This document shows positions 25,237-34,485 of a DNA stretch of 64,000 nucleotides, piece by piece; the stretch's first letter is position 1, and the number at the start of each line of letters is the position of its first letter. The position numbers were made by a program, and so were the translations under genes. The DNA is from Flavobacteriaceae bacterium UBA6231 (GTDB taxonomy: Bacteria > Bacteroidota > Bacteroidia > Flavobacteriales > Flavobacteriaceae): NCBI GenBank assembly GCA_002441545.1, contig DJWL01000201.1:1-64000 (forward strand). The letters run 5' to 3'. Below the pieces are notes generated by a model, which worked only from the letters and a program-made list of their open reading frames with translations, was not told the origin of the DNA and did not search any database.

Positions 25237-26555
25237 TGACGCACAAAACCGACACAACACCGACAAAAGTCCACCAAGATTCCAAATTGGGAGCAATTCC
25301 TGATGGATGGTCAGTGCTCAAAATTAGTGAGGTGTTTCAGTTTATAAATACAACCTCATTTTCGCGTGACCAGCTCAATTATGATGAAGAGAGCGAGCTG
25401 TATTATATCCATTACGGAGATATTCATGCCACATATAAAAAGCCATTATTGGATTTTGAAATTGAAATCAAGGTGCCAAAATTAAACAGTAATGTGGTAT
25501 TGCCAAACAGTATTCAATATTTAAAAGATGGCGATGTAATTATCGCAGATGCTTCGGAAGATTATGACGGTGTGGGAGAAGCTATTGAAATTAAAAACTT
25601 AAATGGTAAAGTGGCCATAAGTGGGTTGCACACCTTTGCGTTAAGAGATGTAGATAATAAAACAGTGGCAGGGTTTAGAACCTACATTTTTAAAAATCCA
25701 AATGTAAAAAAGGCTTTAAAAACAATTGCGACAGGCAGTAAAGTGTATGGTATCTCGAAAGGAAACATACAAAAGTTTAAAATTGTATTACCTACCCTAC
25801 CAGAACAACAAAAAATAGCTCAAATCCTGGCCACTTGGGATATAGCCATAAATAAGCAAGAAGCTTTAATAGCAGAAAAGCAGCTACAAAAAAAGGCGCT
25901 CATGCAACAATTGTTAACTGGTAAAATGAGGTTTACCGGATTTGAGGAGGAGTGGGAAGAAAAAAAGTTAGGTGATTTAGGGAATACCTATTCAGGTTTA
26001 TCCGGAAAAACTAAAGAAGACTTTGGAAGTGGTAAGCCTTATATACCCTACATGAACATTTTTAAAAACTCAATTATTGATCACACTTATTTTGATTATG
26101 TAAATGTAAATAATGGTGAAAAACAGAATAGAACTAAATATGGAGATATATTCTTTACCATTTCTTCGGAAACACCCGACGAAGTAGGAATGGCTTCCGT
26201 TCTATTATCAAATATAGATGAACTTTATTTAAATAGTTTTTGTTTTGGGTTTAGATTAAATGATTTTGAAACATTATTGCCTGAATTTGCAGCTTATTAT
26301 TTAAGAGGAGTTTTATTTAGAAAAGAAATGTCCAAAGCCGCACAAGGTGCCACTAGGTTTAATTTGTCTAAAGGAAATGTTACAAAGGTTGTATTGCTTT
26401 TGCCAAGTATAGAAGAACAACAAAAAATAGCAGAAGTAATAACAGCTACAGATAACGAGATAACGGCCTTACAACAACAATTGCAAAAACTAAAAACACA
26501 AAAACAAGGCTTGATGCAGCAGTTGCTAACGGGTAAAATTAGAGTGAAAAATTAG
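25236..26555 (+). CDS. hsdS: Type I restriction-modification specificity subunit
   Basis: 439 residues with two target-recognition domains, each followed by a conserved helical spacer. The first spacer ends LMQQLLTGKMRFTGF and the second LMQQLLTGKIRVKN, which shows the internal repeat of classical HsdS. TRD1 is about residues 20-160 and TRD2 about 230-390. It sets the bipartite DNA target shared by methylation and cleavage. The next gene starts only 3 bp after the stop. Confidence 0.96.
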   Translation: MTHKTDTTPTKVHQDSKLGAIPDGWSVLKISEVFQFINTTSFSRDQLNYDEESELYYIHYGDIHATYKKPLLDFEIEIKVPKLNSNVVLPNSIQYLKDGDVIIADASEDYDGVGEAIEIKNLNGKVAISGLHTFALRDVDNKTVAGFRTYIFKNPNVKKALKTIATGSKVYGISKGNIQKFKIVLPTLPEQQKIAQILATWDIAINKQEALIAEKQLQKKALMQQLLTGKMRFTGFEEEWEEKKLGDLGNTYSGLSGKTKEDFGSGKPYIPYMNIFKNSIIDHTYFDYVNVNNGEKQNRTKYGDIFFTISSETPDEVGMASVLLSNIDELYLNSFCFGFRLNDFETLLPEFAAYYLRGVLFRKEMSKAAQGATRFNLSKGNVTKVVLLLPSIEEQQKIAEVITATDNEITALQQQLQKLKTQKQGLMQQLLTGKIRVKN

Positions 26556-26558
26556 TAT

Positions 26559-27074
26559 ATGGAAGAAATTAAAGAAATAGAACAGTCTAGGCATGTATTG
26601 TCAAGATTCGACCACTACATAGAAGGGGCCAATAGCAAAGGCAACTTTCTATTAGCATTTAGTGCTTTTTTGTTTGGTTTTATTGTAACCAGTTTTAACA
26701 CAATTGTAGAATTTAATAATTCAGACGCAAAAAACTGGACAATAGGTTTACTGGTCACAATTTTAATTGTGGGGTTAGTAAGTATTGCGTTTACGATTGC
26801 AGCAGTATTTCCATTTTTAAAAACAAACAATTCAAGCAGTAAAAAATACCATTCATTGGTCTTTTTTAATTCAATTGCAGATATGGAGGAAGACAACTTT
26901 CTAAAGCAATATAAGAACCAAAAAGATAAAAAAGCTTGTAAAGATATGGCTAAACAAATTTACGCCATATCGAAAGGCTTAAAAACCAAATATTTCAGAA
27001 TTAGTTGGGCAATCAGATTAGTGTTTGCCCAATTAGCTCTGCTTTTACTAATTATAATAATCAAGGTAGTATGA
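26559..27074 (+). CDS. Pycsar-like membrane effector (PycTM/DUF5706 type)
   Basis: 171 residues. The N-terminal SRFDHYIEGANSKGNFLLAFSAF is the characteristic opening of the Pycsar transmembrane effector family. Hydrophobic helices lie at about 29-48, 61-84 and 150-170, and the loop between TM2 and TM3 is soluble and charged (FFNSIADMEEDNFLKQY). In known systems cyclic pyrimidine nucleotides made on phage infection bind the effector, which damages the inner membrane. The stop overlaps the cyclase start (ATGA), so effector and cyclase are co-translated, which strongly supports the assignment. Confidence 0.85.
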   Translation: MEEIKEIEQSRHVLSRFDHYIEGANSKGNFLLAFSAFLFGFIVTSFNTIVEFNNSDAKNWTIGLLVTILIVGLVSIAFTIAAVFPFLKTNNSSSKKYHSLVFFNSIADMEEDNFLKQYKNQKDKKACKDMAKQIYAISKGLKTKYFRISWAIRLVFAQLALLLLIIIIKVV

Positions 27075-28408
27075 GTTTATTTAAAAATTATAAATCAGGT
27101 ATTGAAAGTGTGTTGAGTAGATCTGGGCAAACACTTCAAAAAGGACTAAATTCACCTTATATATTACTGAATGAAAGTAGAAAAACTTTTTCTTCAGTTC
27201 CTGCAACCATTGAGCCTAATTCCAAAACCATTCTGGAGTTTGATTCTGGTCAATTGCAAAAGTACTTTGGACCAAATAAATATTCATTTGACAATGTTAC
27301 TATTGGCAATCATCCAGATTTTGAATATTTAGCTGAAAATCAAATGCTAAAACATCATTGTGTGTCTATGTTCATTGACATAAAAGGCTCTACAAGATTA
27401 GCTTTAAAATATTCGTTAGAAGAAGTAAGATTGATCAAAGATACCTTATTAACGCTTTGTATAAACGTTGTAAGTCATTTTGGTGGTCATGTTCATCGTT
27501 TACAGGGTGATGCCGCTTTTGTACAATTTGTAAGAAAAGATTCAAATCCTAGCGATAGCATTATTAATGCGTTAAACGCTGCAAGTGTTTTATGTCAAGC
27601 GGTGTCCGAGGATTTATCTTCTGCATTTGTTAGTTATGGTTTAGACCCAATTAAAATAAGAGTAGGTATTGATTATGGTTCTGATGAAGAAGTAATGTGG
27701 TCGCATTACGGTATTGCAAACTGTAATGAATTAACAACAACAAGTTTACATACCGATTTAGCAGCAAAACTGCAACACAAAGCTTCAGTAAATTCAATTA
27801 GAATTGGTAAAAATTTAGTGGATGCAATTGAAATGAAAGAAGAGTATATTTCTACGCCAAGAGTTATTAAAAATGGTGAGTATGTAGATGACCGCTACAT
27901 TATTCAATCACCAGATTTTAATTATCGCCAATTCGATTTTAACTGGAAAAAGTATTTAAACAGCTTTTCTTTTTATAAGCAAAATGGTAACGGAAAGCTT
28001 GAAATTATTGATAATCCATTCACATTAAAAGCGACGGTTTATAAACCAGAGCAAGAGCACAACGGTTCGCAATATTTTGAAAATAATTATGCGATTCTTA
28101 AAGGCAGGCTAATCAAGTATCAATTAATGTTTAATCATTCACAATATTACAGAAAGTATTATGAGACAATTACTTGGGAAGCATATAATTATGGAGCCGA
28201 TGCAATAAAAGCTAAAGACGAACATCATGATTTTGAAAAAAAATTTGTAAATGAAACTTATTGTATTGCTCATGCAGGTTATCATGGAAATCATTACTTA
28301 AAATGTACTATTAACCGAGAGCATTCAGGTAACATCGTATTGAAATTCCCTATCTATGTAGATGATGAGTGGGATAGCGAAATAGATATAAAAAGTTTGT
28401 TGAATTAA
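27071..28408 (+). CDS. Pycsar-like class III nucleotidyl cyclase with AGS-C sensor domain
   Basis: 445 residues from the ATG at 27071. The class III cyclase domain carries the two metal-binding aspartates, D103 in FIDIKGSTRL and D147 in LQGDAAFVQF. Residues about 340-445 (TLKATVYKP, NYAILKGRLIKYQLMFN) match the AGS-C sensor domain attached to cyclases and CD-NTases in anti-phage signalling. It should make cCMP or cUMP upon infection; the base specificity cannot be read safely by eye. Location between hsdS and hsdR, in the same direction and without a terminator, makes it part of the restriction operon. Confidence 0.85.
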   Translation: MSLFKNYKSGIESVLSRSGQTLQKGLNSPYILLNESRKTFSSVPATIEPNSKTILEFDSGQLQKYFGPNKYSFDNVTIGNHPDFEYLAENQMLKHHCVSMFIDIKGSTRLALKYSLEEVRLIKDTLLTLCINVVSHFGGHVHRLQGDAAFVQFVRKDSNPSDSIINALNAASVLCQAVSEDLSSAFVSYGLDPIKIRVGIDYGSDEEVMWSHYGIANCNELTTTSLHTDLAAKLQHKASVNSIRIGKNLVDAIEMKEEYISTPRVIKNGEYVDDRYIIQSPDFNYRQFDFNWKKYLNSFSFYKQNGNGKLEIIDNPFTLKATVYKPEQEHNGSQYFENNYAILKGRLIKYQLMFNHSQYYRKYYETITWEAYNYGADAIKAKDEHHDFEKKFVNETYCIAHAGYHGNHYLKCTINREHSGNIVLKFPIYVDDEWDSEIDIKSLLN

Positions 28409-28421
28409 AAAATTAAAAGCA

Positions 28422-28655
28422 ATGCCAAGAAAAGAAAGACACGTAGTACCTAATCCAGATGGTGGTTGGGACTCAAAAAGAGAAAAAGCCCAAAGAGCCT
28501 CAAAGCACTTTGAGACAAAAAAGGAAGCAATGGATTGGAGCCGTCAAAAAAGTAGGTCAGAAAGTTCAGAATTAATACCACATAAACGTAACGGTAGAAT
28601 CCAAAACCCAGACAGTCATGGTAATGACCCTAACCCACCTAAAGACAAGAATTAA
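28422..28655 (+). CDS. DUF2188 small protein
   Basis: 77 residues, basic. It begins HVVPNPDGGWDSKREKAQRASKHFETKKEAMDWSR in two recognisable halves: a strand with GGWD and a helix with the Lys-rich AM-W motif of DUF2188. The tail is Asn/Pro-rich. Proteins of this family occur as small accessory genes beside restriction and other defence systems; their role is unknown. It starts 13 bp after the cyclase and overlaps the next gene by one base. Confidence 0.8.
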   Translation: MPRKERHVVPNPDGGWDSKREKAQRASKHFETKKEAMDWSRQKSRSESSELIPHKRNGRIQNPDSHGNDPNPPKDKN

Positions 28656-29002
28656 TGAACATACAGTTAGAACAACTATATGGCATCTGGAGACATGAGC
28701 ACGATGGTGTAATTACAGATTTTAATGTTAGAGTCTATAACGAACGGCATCATACAGGTCTTTCCTTATTTACAGTTTATAGATGGACGGATGAGGGTTC
28801 TGAAATAATTTATGAGTGGCATGGAGTTCCGGAAATAATAAATTATCCAGACCAGATTTCAGATATTAATTTACATCATTTAATATCAACCGAAGAAAAC
28901 CTAACATATCAAAATCTAAAAATTTGGCACTTTACCAATAAGCTAATGATATTGGAATTTGGTGATGGTTCAAGAGTAGAATTTCAGAAATTAGGAACTT
29001 AA
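28655..29002 (+). CDS. Small hypothetical protein, possible lipocalin-like beta protein
   Basis: 115 residues, strand-rich. IYGIWRHEHDG-like opening (LYGIWRHEHDG), alternating hydrophobic strands (LFTVYRWT, IIYEWHG, LKIWHF) and a closing LEFGDGSRVEF suggest a small beta-barrel or lipocalin-type fold. No signal peptide is present, so it is cytosolic. The ATG overlaps the preceding stop. Function unknown; position argues for a role linked to the defence operon. Confidence 0.6.
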   Translation: MNIQLEQLYGIWRHEHDGVITDFNVRVYNERHHTGLSLFTVYRWTDEGSEIIYEWHGVPEIINYPDQISDINLHHLISTEENLTYQNLKIWHFTNKLMILEFGDGSRVEFQKLGT

Positions 29003-29012
29003 ATGTAATAGC

Positions 29013-29708
29013 ATGCAAAATATATTTATAGACGAAAGTTGCCATTTAGAACACGATAACATTCCAATTATGTGTATTGGGTATATTAAAGTACCGCAAA
29101 ACCAATATACACAATTAAAGGAGCGTTTTGAAGCTTTAAAATTGGAATACCATACCCCAATGGAGCTAAAATGGAATAAGTTTTCTAATAGCAGAATACC
29201 GTTTTATAAAGCTTTAGTAGATTATTTTTTCAATAACCCTTTAGAGTTCAGATGTATTTTGGTAAAATACAAAGACCGCCTAAACCATGACGATTATAAT
29301 AGCGGGTCTCATGATAATTTTTATTACAAGCTTATCTACTTTTTACTAAAAACAAATCCATCAGAGGAACAGTATAGAGTATACCTAGATATTAAAGATA
29401 TGCGTGGTAAGGAAAAACTAAATAAAATACACGAGGTCTTTACACAGTATTACAAAGGAGAATCCCCTTTTACCCATTTACAACACATTAGGTCTCACGA
29501 CAACGTGTTCATTCAATTGGTAGACTTTTTTATAGGTGCAATAACCTATAAAACAAGAATGAAATCAAACCCAGAATTGAATCATGCTGGCAGATTAGAG
29601 TTTATTGAATATTTAGAGGAAGCTTCTGGGTTTTCTTTAGACGAAGGTACTGTACCATGGGAAACCAAATTCAACATCTTCGATCATCAACCCAAAAAAA
29701 GTGAATAG
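29013..29708 (+). CDS. DUF3800 RNase H-fold protein
   Basis: 231 residues of the DUF3800 family. Acidic residues of an RNase H-like active site are visible: D7-E8 (IFIDESC), the Asp in YLDIKD, and the C-terminal NVFIQLVDFFIGAI segment with an Asp. Members are frequent in phage, abortive-infection and restriction loci and are predicted nucleases. It starts 10 bp after the previous gene and abuts the next one (stop and start adjacent), a two-gene unit inside the operon. Confidence 0.8.
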   Translation: MQNIFIDESCHLEHDNIPIMCIGYIKVPQNQYTQLKERFEALKLEYHTPMELKWNKFSNSRIPFYKALVDYFFNNPLEFRCILVKYKDRLNHDDYNSGSHDNFYYKLIYFLLKTNPSEEQYRVYLDIKDMRGKEKLNKIHEVFTQYYKGESPFTHLQHIRSHDNVFIQLVDFFIGAITYKTRMKSNPELNHAGRLEFIEYLEEASGFSLDEGTVPWETKFNIFDHQPKKSE

Positions 29709-30206
29709 ATGGAGTTGCATGAGCTAGATGAGTTAATAATAGGCTTGGGTATTGAGCCAACTGATGAAGAATTGGAAGAATTGTGTGAAGCTTTTGAAAA
29801 CGATTTTGTAAATAACCCATTTACAGTAAACGGTTTAAACGTTAAAGTGATTTCGCATAATTCCAAAGTTGATGGTTTTGAAGAGTACCCAGAAACGTTT
29901 GTCCATTTAATAACACGTAAAAGTAAAAGTGGTCATAGGGTTTTTGATAGAAACAGGGCAAACAGAGTGCATTGGATAAAATGTATTCTACAAAATCGTG
30001 ACGAAGAAGAAGTTTTATGTTTTAAGCATATAGAAGGTAATGGCGCAATTAGAGATTACTATTGGTATGAAGCAGAAGATTTTTTAGTGATTATGGAAGA
30101 GGTAACCCCTGATTATATAATAATAACGAGTTTTTATATAGACGATAATTACAATAGAAACTATTACAGAAAGAAATATGAAGCATACCTTAAAAATCAG
30201 GCATAA
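29709..30206 (+). CDS. Putative BECR-fold (RelE/barnase-like) nuclease
   Basis: 165 residues. After an acidic helical leader comes a pattern reminiscent of the BECR ribonuclease superfamily found in phage and mobile-element proteins: ETFVHLITRKSKSG, RNRANRVHWIKCIL, FKHIEG, RDYYWYEAEDFLVIMEE and a closing strand DYIIITSFYID. Conserved His/Arg residues (H in FVHLI, R-A-N-R-V-H-W) could be catalytic. The assignment rests on motif spacing only. The gene directly follows the DUF3800 gene, suggesting a nuclease pair. Confidence 0.5.
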   Translation: MELHELDELIIGLGIEPTDEELEELCEAFENDFVNNPFTVNGLNVKVISHNSKVDGFEEYPETFVHLITRKSKSGHRVFDRNRANRVHWIKCILQNRDEEEVLCFKHIEGNGAIRDYYWYEAEDFLVIMEEVTPDYIIITSFYIDDNYNRNYYRKKYEAYLKNQA

Positions 30207-30233
30207 AAAAACCGCAAATTACGGTATTGCGGT
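30203..30233 (-). terminator. Terminator-like hairpin, minus-strand orientation
   Basis: ACCGCAA (30211-30217) and TTGCGGT (30227-30233) arms with an A7 run on the left read, on the minus strand, as a hairpin followed by U7. No minus-strand gene lies to the right, so it may stop antisense transcription or simply be the operon's mRNA hairpin. Confidence 0.45.
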
Positions 30234-30348
30234 CAACCAGATCCTTTTCCCTTTGGGAAATGATAGTACAAATATAAACCTTTTTTTCGATTTACATAAT
30301 ATATATTGCAATAAACATACCAAAACAGAGAAAATAAAGGAGCAAATC

Positions 30349-30560
30349 AATTCCCCAAAAAATAATAAAGTTTCCCCAAAAACAAGTACTAGAGTTAGAG
30401 CTGTAATAAAAGAGTTAACTAATGACAATAGTGTTTTTGTAGGTTTTATAAGGGCTTTAAAGAAATTTTAAATAAATAATAAGAATGTTTAGAACAAGTT
30501 TCAATTCTCCAAAAACCAAATCAATTCCCCAAAAACAGATGCTAATTCCCCAAAAAGAAA
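30349..30560 (+). promoter_or_regulatory. Phased TTCCCCAAAAA repeats upstream of hsdR
   Basis: Five copies of (A/T)TTCCCCAAAA start at about 30349, 30370, 30503, 30523 and 30544. Within the two groups they are spaced 20-21 bp, i.e. two helical turns, and the last group ends 19 bp before the hsdR ATG. This is the only gap over 300 bp (30207-30578) in the restriction operon. The repeats look like operator sites for a regulator that controls hsdR separately from hsdM. An alternative is the remains of a Pro/Lys-rich coding repeat. Confidence 0.5.
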
Positions 30561-30578
30561 AATAAAAGAATAGAAAGA

Positions 30579-33500
30579 ATGGCAGCAAATTATAACGAGT
30601 TTCAAGATTCCCAATTACCAGCACTAAAGTTGCTCCAAAGATTAAATTGGCAATACATCACACCAGAGCAAGCGTTTCAAGCGAGGGGCGAATTGTTGTC
30701 TAATGTCATTTTAAACAATATCCTCGCAGAACAATTGCACACAATTAACCATTTTGAATATAAAGGGGAAAGCTATAAATTCTCAACAGGTAGCGTACAA
30801 GGTGCTATAAATGCGCTAAAAAGTGTGCCTATTGAAGGTGTGGTAAGAACAAACGAACACGTATATGATTTGCTAACCTTGGGTAAAAGTTTTAATGAGA
30901 CTGTAAGGGGAGACCGTAAAGCCTACACTATGAAATTCATTGATTGGCAAAACCCAGAAAATAATGTTTATCATGTAACGGATGAGTTTGTGGTAGAAGG
31001 TCAAAAAGGAAAGCGTCGTCCGGATATTGTGTTGTTTGTAAATGGAATTCCGTTTGTAGTTATCGAAAATAAAAGAAGAGACAAAAACTTATCTATAGAA
31101 GAAGCCATTTCTCAAAACATAGGTAATCAAAAAGAGGACGGTATTCCTAAACTCTTCTATTATGCACAAATTCTAATGGCAGTTCAACCCAATGTAGCTA
31201 AATATGCAGTTACAGGTACAGACGCCAAATTTTGGGCAGTTTGGAAAGAGGATGTAGAAAATGAGGTTCAAAAACTACTTAAGCGCACAATCAATAACAC
31301 ACAACCTGAAAATAGGTTGGTAACTGAACAGGACAAAGCATTATATGCACTTTGCCAACCAGAGCGTTTACTCGATATGGTGTATAAATATGTAGTGTTC
31401 GATGGTCCAGATAAAAAAATATGTCGCTATCAACAATACTTTGCAGTCCAGGAAACCATTTATAGAGTAAAGCAACGCAACAAAGAGGGGAATCGTAAAG
31501 GTGGTGTCATTTGGCATACTACAGGGAGTGGTAAATCATTAACCATGGTCATGCTATCAAAAGCATTAGCATTAGAGGAATCTATTGAAAATCCTAGAGT
31601 TATTATTGTTACAGACCGTATTAGTTTAGATAAACAAATATTTAAAACCTTTGTCAACTGTGGTAAGAGTGTTAAAAAGGCGAAAAGTGGAAGCAACCTT
31701 ATGGAGCTGCTACAAGACAAAGGAAGCGAAATTATAACCACCATTATCGATAAGTTTAATATCGCATCAAACAGAGTAACCTTTAAAGACGAATCGCAAA
31801 ACATTTTTGTACTGGTAGATGAAAGTCACCGTAGTCAATATGGTAGCGCTCATGCCAATATGAAACGTATTGTACCTAATGCATCTTACATTGGTTTTAC
31901 AGGAACACCATTAATGAGATCAGAAAAGAACACCTCAAAAAAGTTTGGTGGCTTTATCCATAAATACACCATAGACCAAGCGGTTAAGGATGGTGCTATA
32001 TTACCGCTCTTATATGAAGGACGTTCGGCAAAATTATCGATTAACAAAGCGCAGATAGATAAAGGGTTTGAAAGACTTTCTGAAAATTTAAGTGAAGAAG
32101 CACAAAAAGATTTGAAGAAGAAATTTTCATCAATCACTAAAATCTTTGAATCAGAACATGTAGTGAATGAAATCGCCTATGACATTTCAAATCACTACAC
32201 GCAAAACTGGCAAGGTCATGGCTTTAAAGCCCAATTGGCAGTACCTAAAATTGATACAGCCATTAAATATCAAAAGTACTTTGAAGCCCAATTAGACCCA
32301 ACATTAAAAATCAATACCAAAGTGGTATTTACACCACCAGATAGTAGACAAGATAATGACGATATTTGGTCAGAAAGCAGTAATGAATCTAGAAACTACT
32401 GGGGACAACTCATGAAGAAGTATGGAAATCAGGAGGAATATGAGAGCTGGGTAATTGATAAGTTTAACGACAGATCTCAAGAAGTAGAATTGATAATAGT
32501 GGTCAAAAAACTATTAACAGGTTTTGATGCACCCAGAAATACGGTGCTTTATTTGGCAAGACCATTAGTAGCCCATAATTTATTGCAAGCCATAGCTAGG
32601 GTAAATAGATTGTTCAAAGATAAAGAACATGGCCACATCATTGATTATGTTGGTGTATTAGGTAAATTGGATGAAGCATTAACAGAGTATAGTGCATTGG
32701 AAGATTTTGATCAGGATGATTTAATAAATGCTCTGGTCGATATCAAAGAAGAGGTGCGTAAAGTACCTGTCAGACATGCGGAAGTAGTCGAAATATTTAA
32801 TGAAGTCTATAATAAGAGTGACATTGAAGCATTGGAACGTCATCTAGCCGAAAAAGACATACGTGACGAGTTTTATGAGAAATTGTCCAATTTCGCAAAA
32901 ACACTACAAACAGCTTTGGCATCCAATGAGTTTTACCAGGAATTTACAACACAACAAATTGGATATTATAAAAGCGAATTAAAAAAATATCACAGTTTAA
33001 GGGTTTCAGTACAGTTTCGGTATGCAGAAGTTGTGTCCTATAAAGAATATGAACCAAGAATAAAAAAATTATTGGATACCTATATTGATGCAGACCATGT
33101 TGAGGTTTTAACATCCGACCTAAACATTTTTGATAAGCAGAAAGTGGAAGAAGCTTTAGAAACCTACGGAAAATCTCCTGCTTCAAAAGCTGATTTTATT
33201 GCACATCAAATGAAAAAGATCATTACAGAGTACATGGAGAAAGATGAAGCGTTCTACAAAAAGTTTTCAGATTTAATTGAAAAAACGATACAAGACTTTA
33301 ATGAAGGTAGAATTGATGAAGCAAAATATCTAAAAACAATATTAAAAGCAAGAACCGATTTACACCAAGGATATCAAGAAGGGATTCCTGAAGTTTTATT
33401 GCATAAGCCGGAAGCCAGAGCATTTTTCGGAGTTTTAAATGCAGTATTAACCAATAAACACGATGAAAAACGAGTAAATGAAATAGCCGATAATTTGGCA

Positions 33501-33704
33501 GAGGTCTCTGTATCAATTTCGAAAATAGTGGAAGAATTAACCATCAGAGATTGGAAACGAAATCTAGATGTTCAAAGGCAAATGGAAAATGATATTGAAG
33601 ACTATTTAATGAGCCATCGTAAAGCTTTAGGTTTGGAAATTACATTCGATGAAATCGATAGTGTACTGGAGAAGTGTTTAAAAGTGGCCAAAAACAATTT
33701 CTAA
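30579..33704 (+). CDS. hsdR: Type I restriction endonuclease motor/cleavage subunit
   Basis: 1041 residues. The N-terminal nuclease domain has D149 (RRPDIVLF) and E163-N-K165 (VVIENK), the PD-(D/E)xK triad. The SF2 translocase follows: Walker A HTTGSGKS at 313-320, DESH box at 414-417, motif III YIGFTGTPL and motif VI QAIARVNR. The C-terminal ~350 residues are helical. With HsdM and HsdS it forms the restriction complex that translocates and cuts unmodified DNA. It is separated from hsdMS by the Pycsar-DUF cargo. Its stop overlaps the start of the metallopeptidase gene (TAATG). Confidence 0.97.
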   Translation: MAANYNEFQDSQLPALKLLQRLNWQYITPEQAFQARGELLSNVILNNILAEQLHTINHFEYKGESYKFSTGSVQGAINALKSVPIEGVVRTNEHVYDLLTLGKSFNETVRGDRKAYTMKFIDWQNPENNVYHVTDEFVVEGQKGKRRPDIVLFVNGIPFVVIENKRRDKNLSIEEAISQNIGNQKEDGIPKLFYYAQILMAVQPNVAKYAVTGTDAKFWAVWKEDVENEVQKLLKRTINNTQPENRLVTEQDKALYALCQPERLLDMVYKYVVFDGPDKKICRYQQYFAVQETIYRVKQRNKEGNRKGGVIWHTTGSGKSLTMVMLSKALALEESIENPRVIIVTDRISLDKQIFKTFVNCGKSVKKAKSGSNLMELLQDKGSEIITTIIDKFNIASNRVTFKDESQNIFVLVDESHRSQYGSAHANMKRIVPNASYIGFTGTPLMRSEKNTSKKFGGFIHKYTIDQAVKDGAILPLLYEGRSAKLSINKAQIDKGFERLSENLSEEAQKDLKKKFSSITKIFESEHVVNEIAYDISNHYTQNWQGHGFKAQLAVPKIDTAIKYQKYFEAQLDPTLKINTKVVFTPPDSRQDNDDIWSESSNESRNYWGQLMKKYGNQEEYESWVIDKFNDRSQEVELIIVVKKLLTGFDAPRNTVLYLARPLVAHNLLQAIARVNRLFKDKEHGHIIDYVGVLGKLDEALTEYSALEDFDQDDLINALVDIKEEVRKVPVRHAEVVEIFNEVYNKSDIEALERHLAEKDIRDEFYEKLSNFAKTLQTALASNEFYQEFTTQQIGYYKSELKKYHSLRVSVQFRYAEVVSYKEYEPRIKKLLDTYIDADHVEVLTSDLNIFDKQKVEEALETYGKSPASKADFIAHQMKKIITEYMEKDEAFYKKFSDLIEKTIQDFNEGRIDEAKYLKTILKARTDLHQGYQEGIPEVLLHKPEARAFFGVLNAVLTNKHDEKRVNEIADNLAEVSVSISKIVEELTIRDWKRNLDVQRQMENDIEDYLMSHRKALGLEITFDEIDSVLEKCLKVAKNNF

Positions 33705-34405
33705 TGCATTCCATAAATTACGGTACAAAAGAATTATTTTTTGAACTAAAGCAATCCAACAGAAAATCCCTGTCTATTGAAGTCTATCCCGACAATTCAA
33801 TTAAGGTGCTGGCTCCTCAAAAATCAAATTTGGCAGAGATTAAAAAAGTAGTTTTAAAAAAATCGAGATGGATTATAAAGCAGCAAAACTATTTCGAACA
33901 ATTTTTACCTAAAACACCGGAACGTGAATATGTTTCTGGTGAAACACATTATTATTTAGGTAAAGGATATTTATTAAAAATAAGACCAGGTACAGAAAAT
34001 AAAGTAAAATTAAAAGGAGGATATCTTAATCTTGAATATCGAAGTGATAATCCACAGCAAACAGCTAAAAACCTTTTAGCTAAATGGTATTATGAAAACG
34101 CGGAAAAAAAATTTCTTGCTATTTCAAATAAGGTATTCTTACAATTCAAAGAATTTGATTTAGAAAAATCAAACCTTGAAATAAAGCGAATGTCAAAACG
34201 CTGGGGAAGTTGTCACAAAAATGGGAAAATAATTATCAATCCAGAAATTATTAAAGCCCCAACAAAATGTATTGAATATGTGATTACGCACGAAATGTGC
34301 CATTTGGTCCAATTCAATCATAATAAAAAATTCTACAATCTATTATCTCAAAAGATGCCAAATTGGGAAAAATGGAAAAATAGATTAGAACAAAACCTAT
34401 CATAA
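33704..34405 (+). CDS. YgjP-like (DUF45) zinc metallopeptidase
   Basis: 233 residues from the ATG at 33704, which overlaps the hsdR stop by one base; an upstream in-frame start inside hsdR is unlikely. The zinc motif HEMCH at 196-200 sits in YVITHEMCHLVQFNH, preceded by KRWGSCHKNGKIIINPEI, the signature of the SprT/YgjP (M48-like) family. This family regularly follows hsdR in type I operons. It may control subunit turnover, but its substrate is not established. Confidence 0.9.
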   Translation: MHSINYGTKELFFELKQSNRKSLSIEVYPDNSIKVLAPQKSNLAEIKKVVLKKSRWIIKQQNYFEQFLPKTPEREYVSGETHYYLGKGYLLKIRPGTENKVKLKGGYLNLEYRSDNPQQTAKNLLAKWYYENAEKKFLAISNKVFLQFKEFDLEKSNLEIKRMSKRWGSCHKNGKIIINPEIIKAPTKCIEYVITHEMCHLVQFNHNKKFYNLLSQKMPNWEKWKNRLEQNLS

Positions 34406-34485
34406 ATCCCCACAACCCAAAACCCAGATTGTTGCCGAAGGCAAAAAGCCCCTGTGTTTTGTGTTGTTCCCCGCGCCACACTTCT

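Noticed and set aside
26559..27074. Simple holin or generic membrane protein instead of a Pycsar effector
   Set aside because: The SRFDHYIEGANSKGNFLLAF opening and the ATGA overlap with an AGS-C cyclase fit the Pycsar family specifically.
30178..30471. 97-codon gene between the BECR-like gene and hsdR
   Set aside because: It overlaps the previous gene, is Lys/Asn-rich low complexity and its open frame contains the phased TTCCCCAAAAA repeats.
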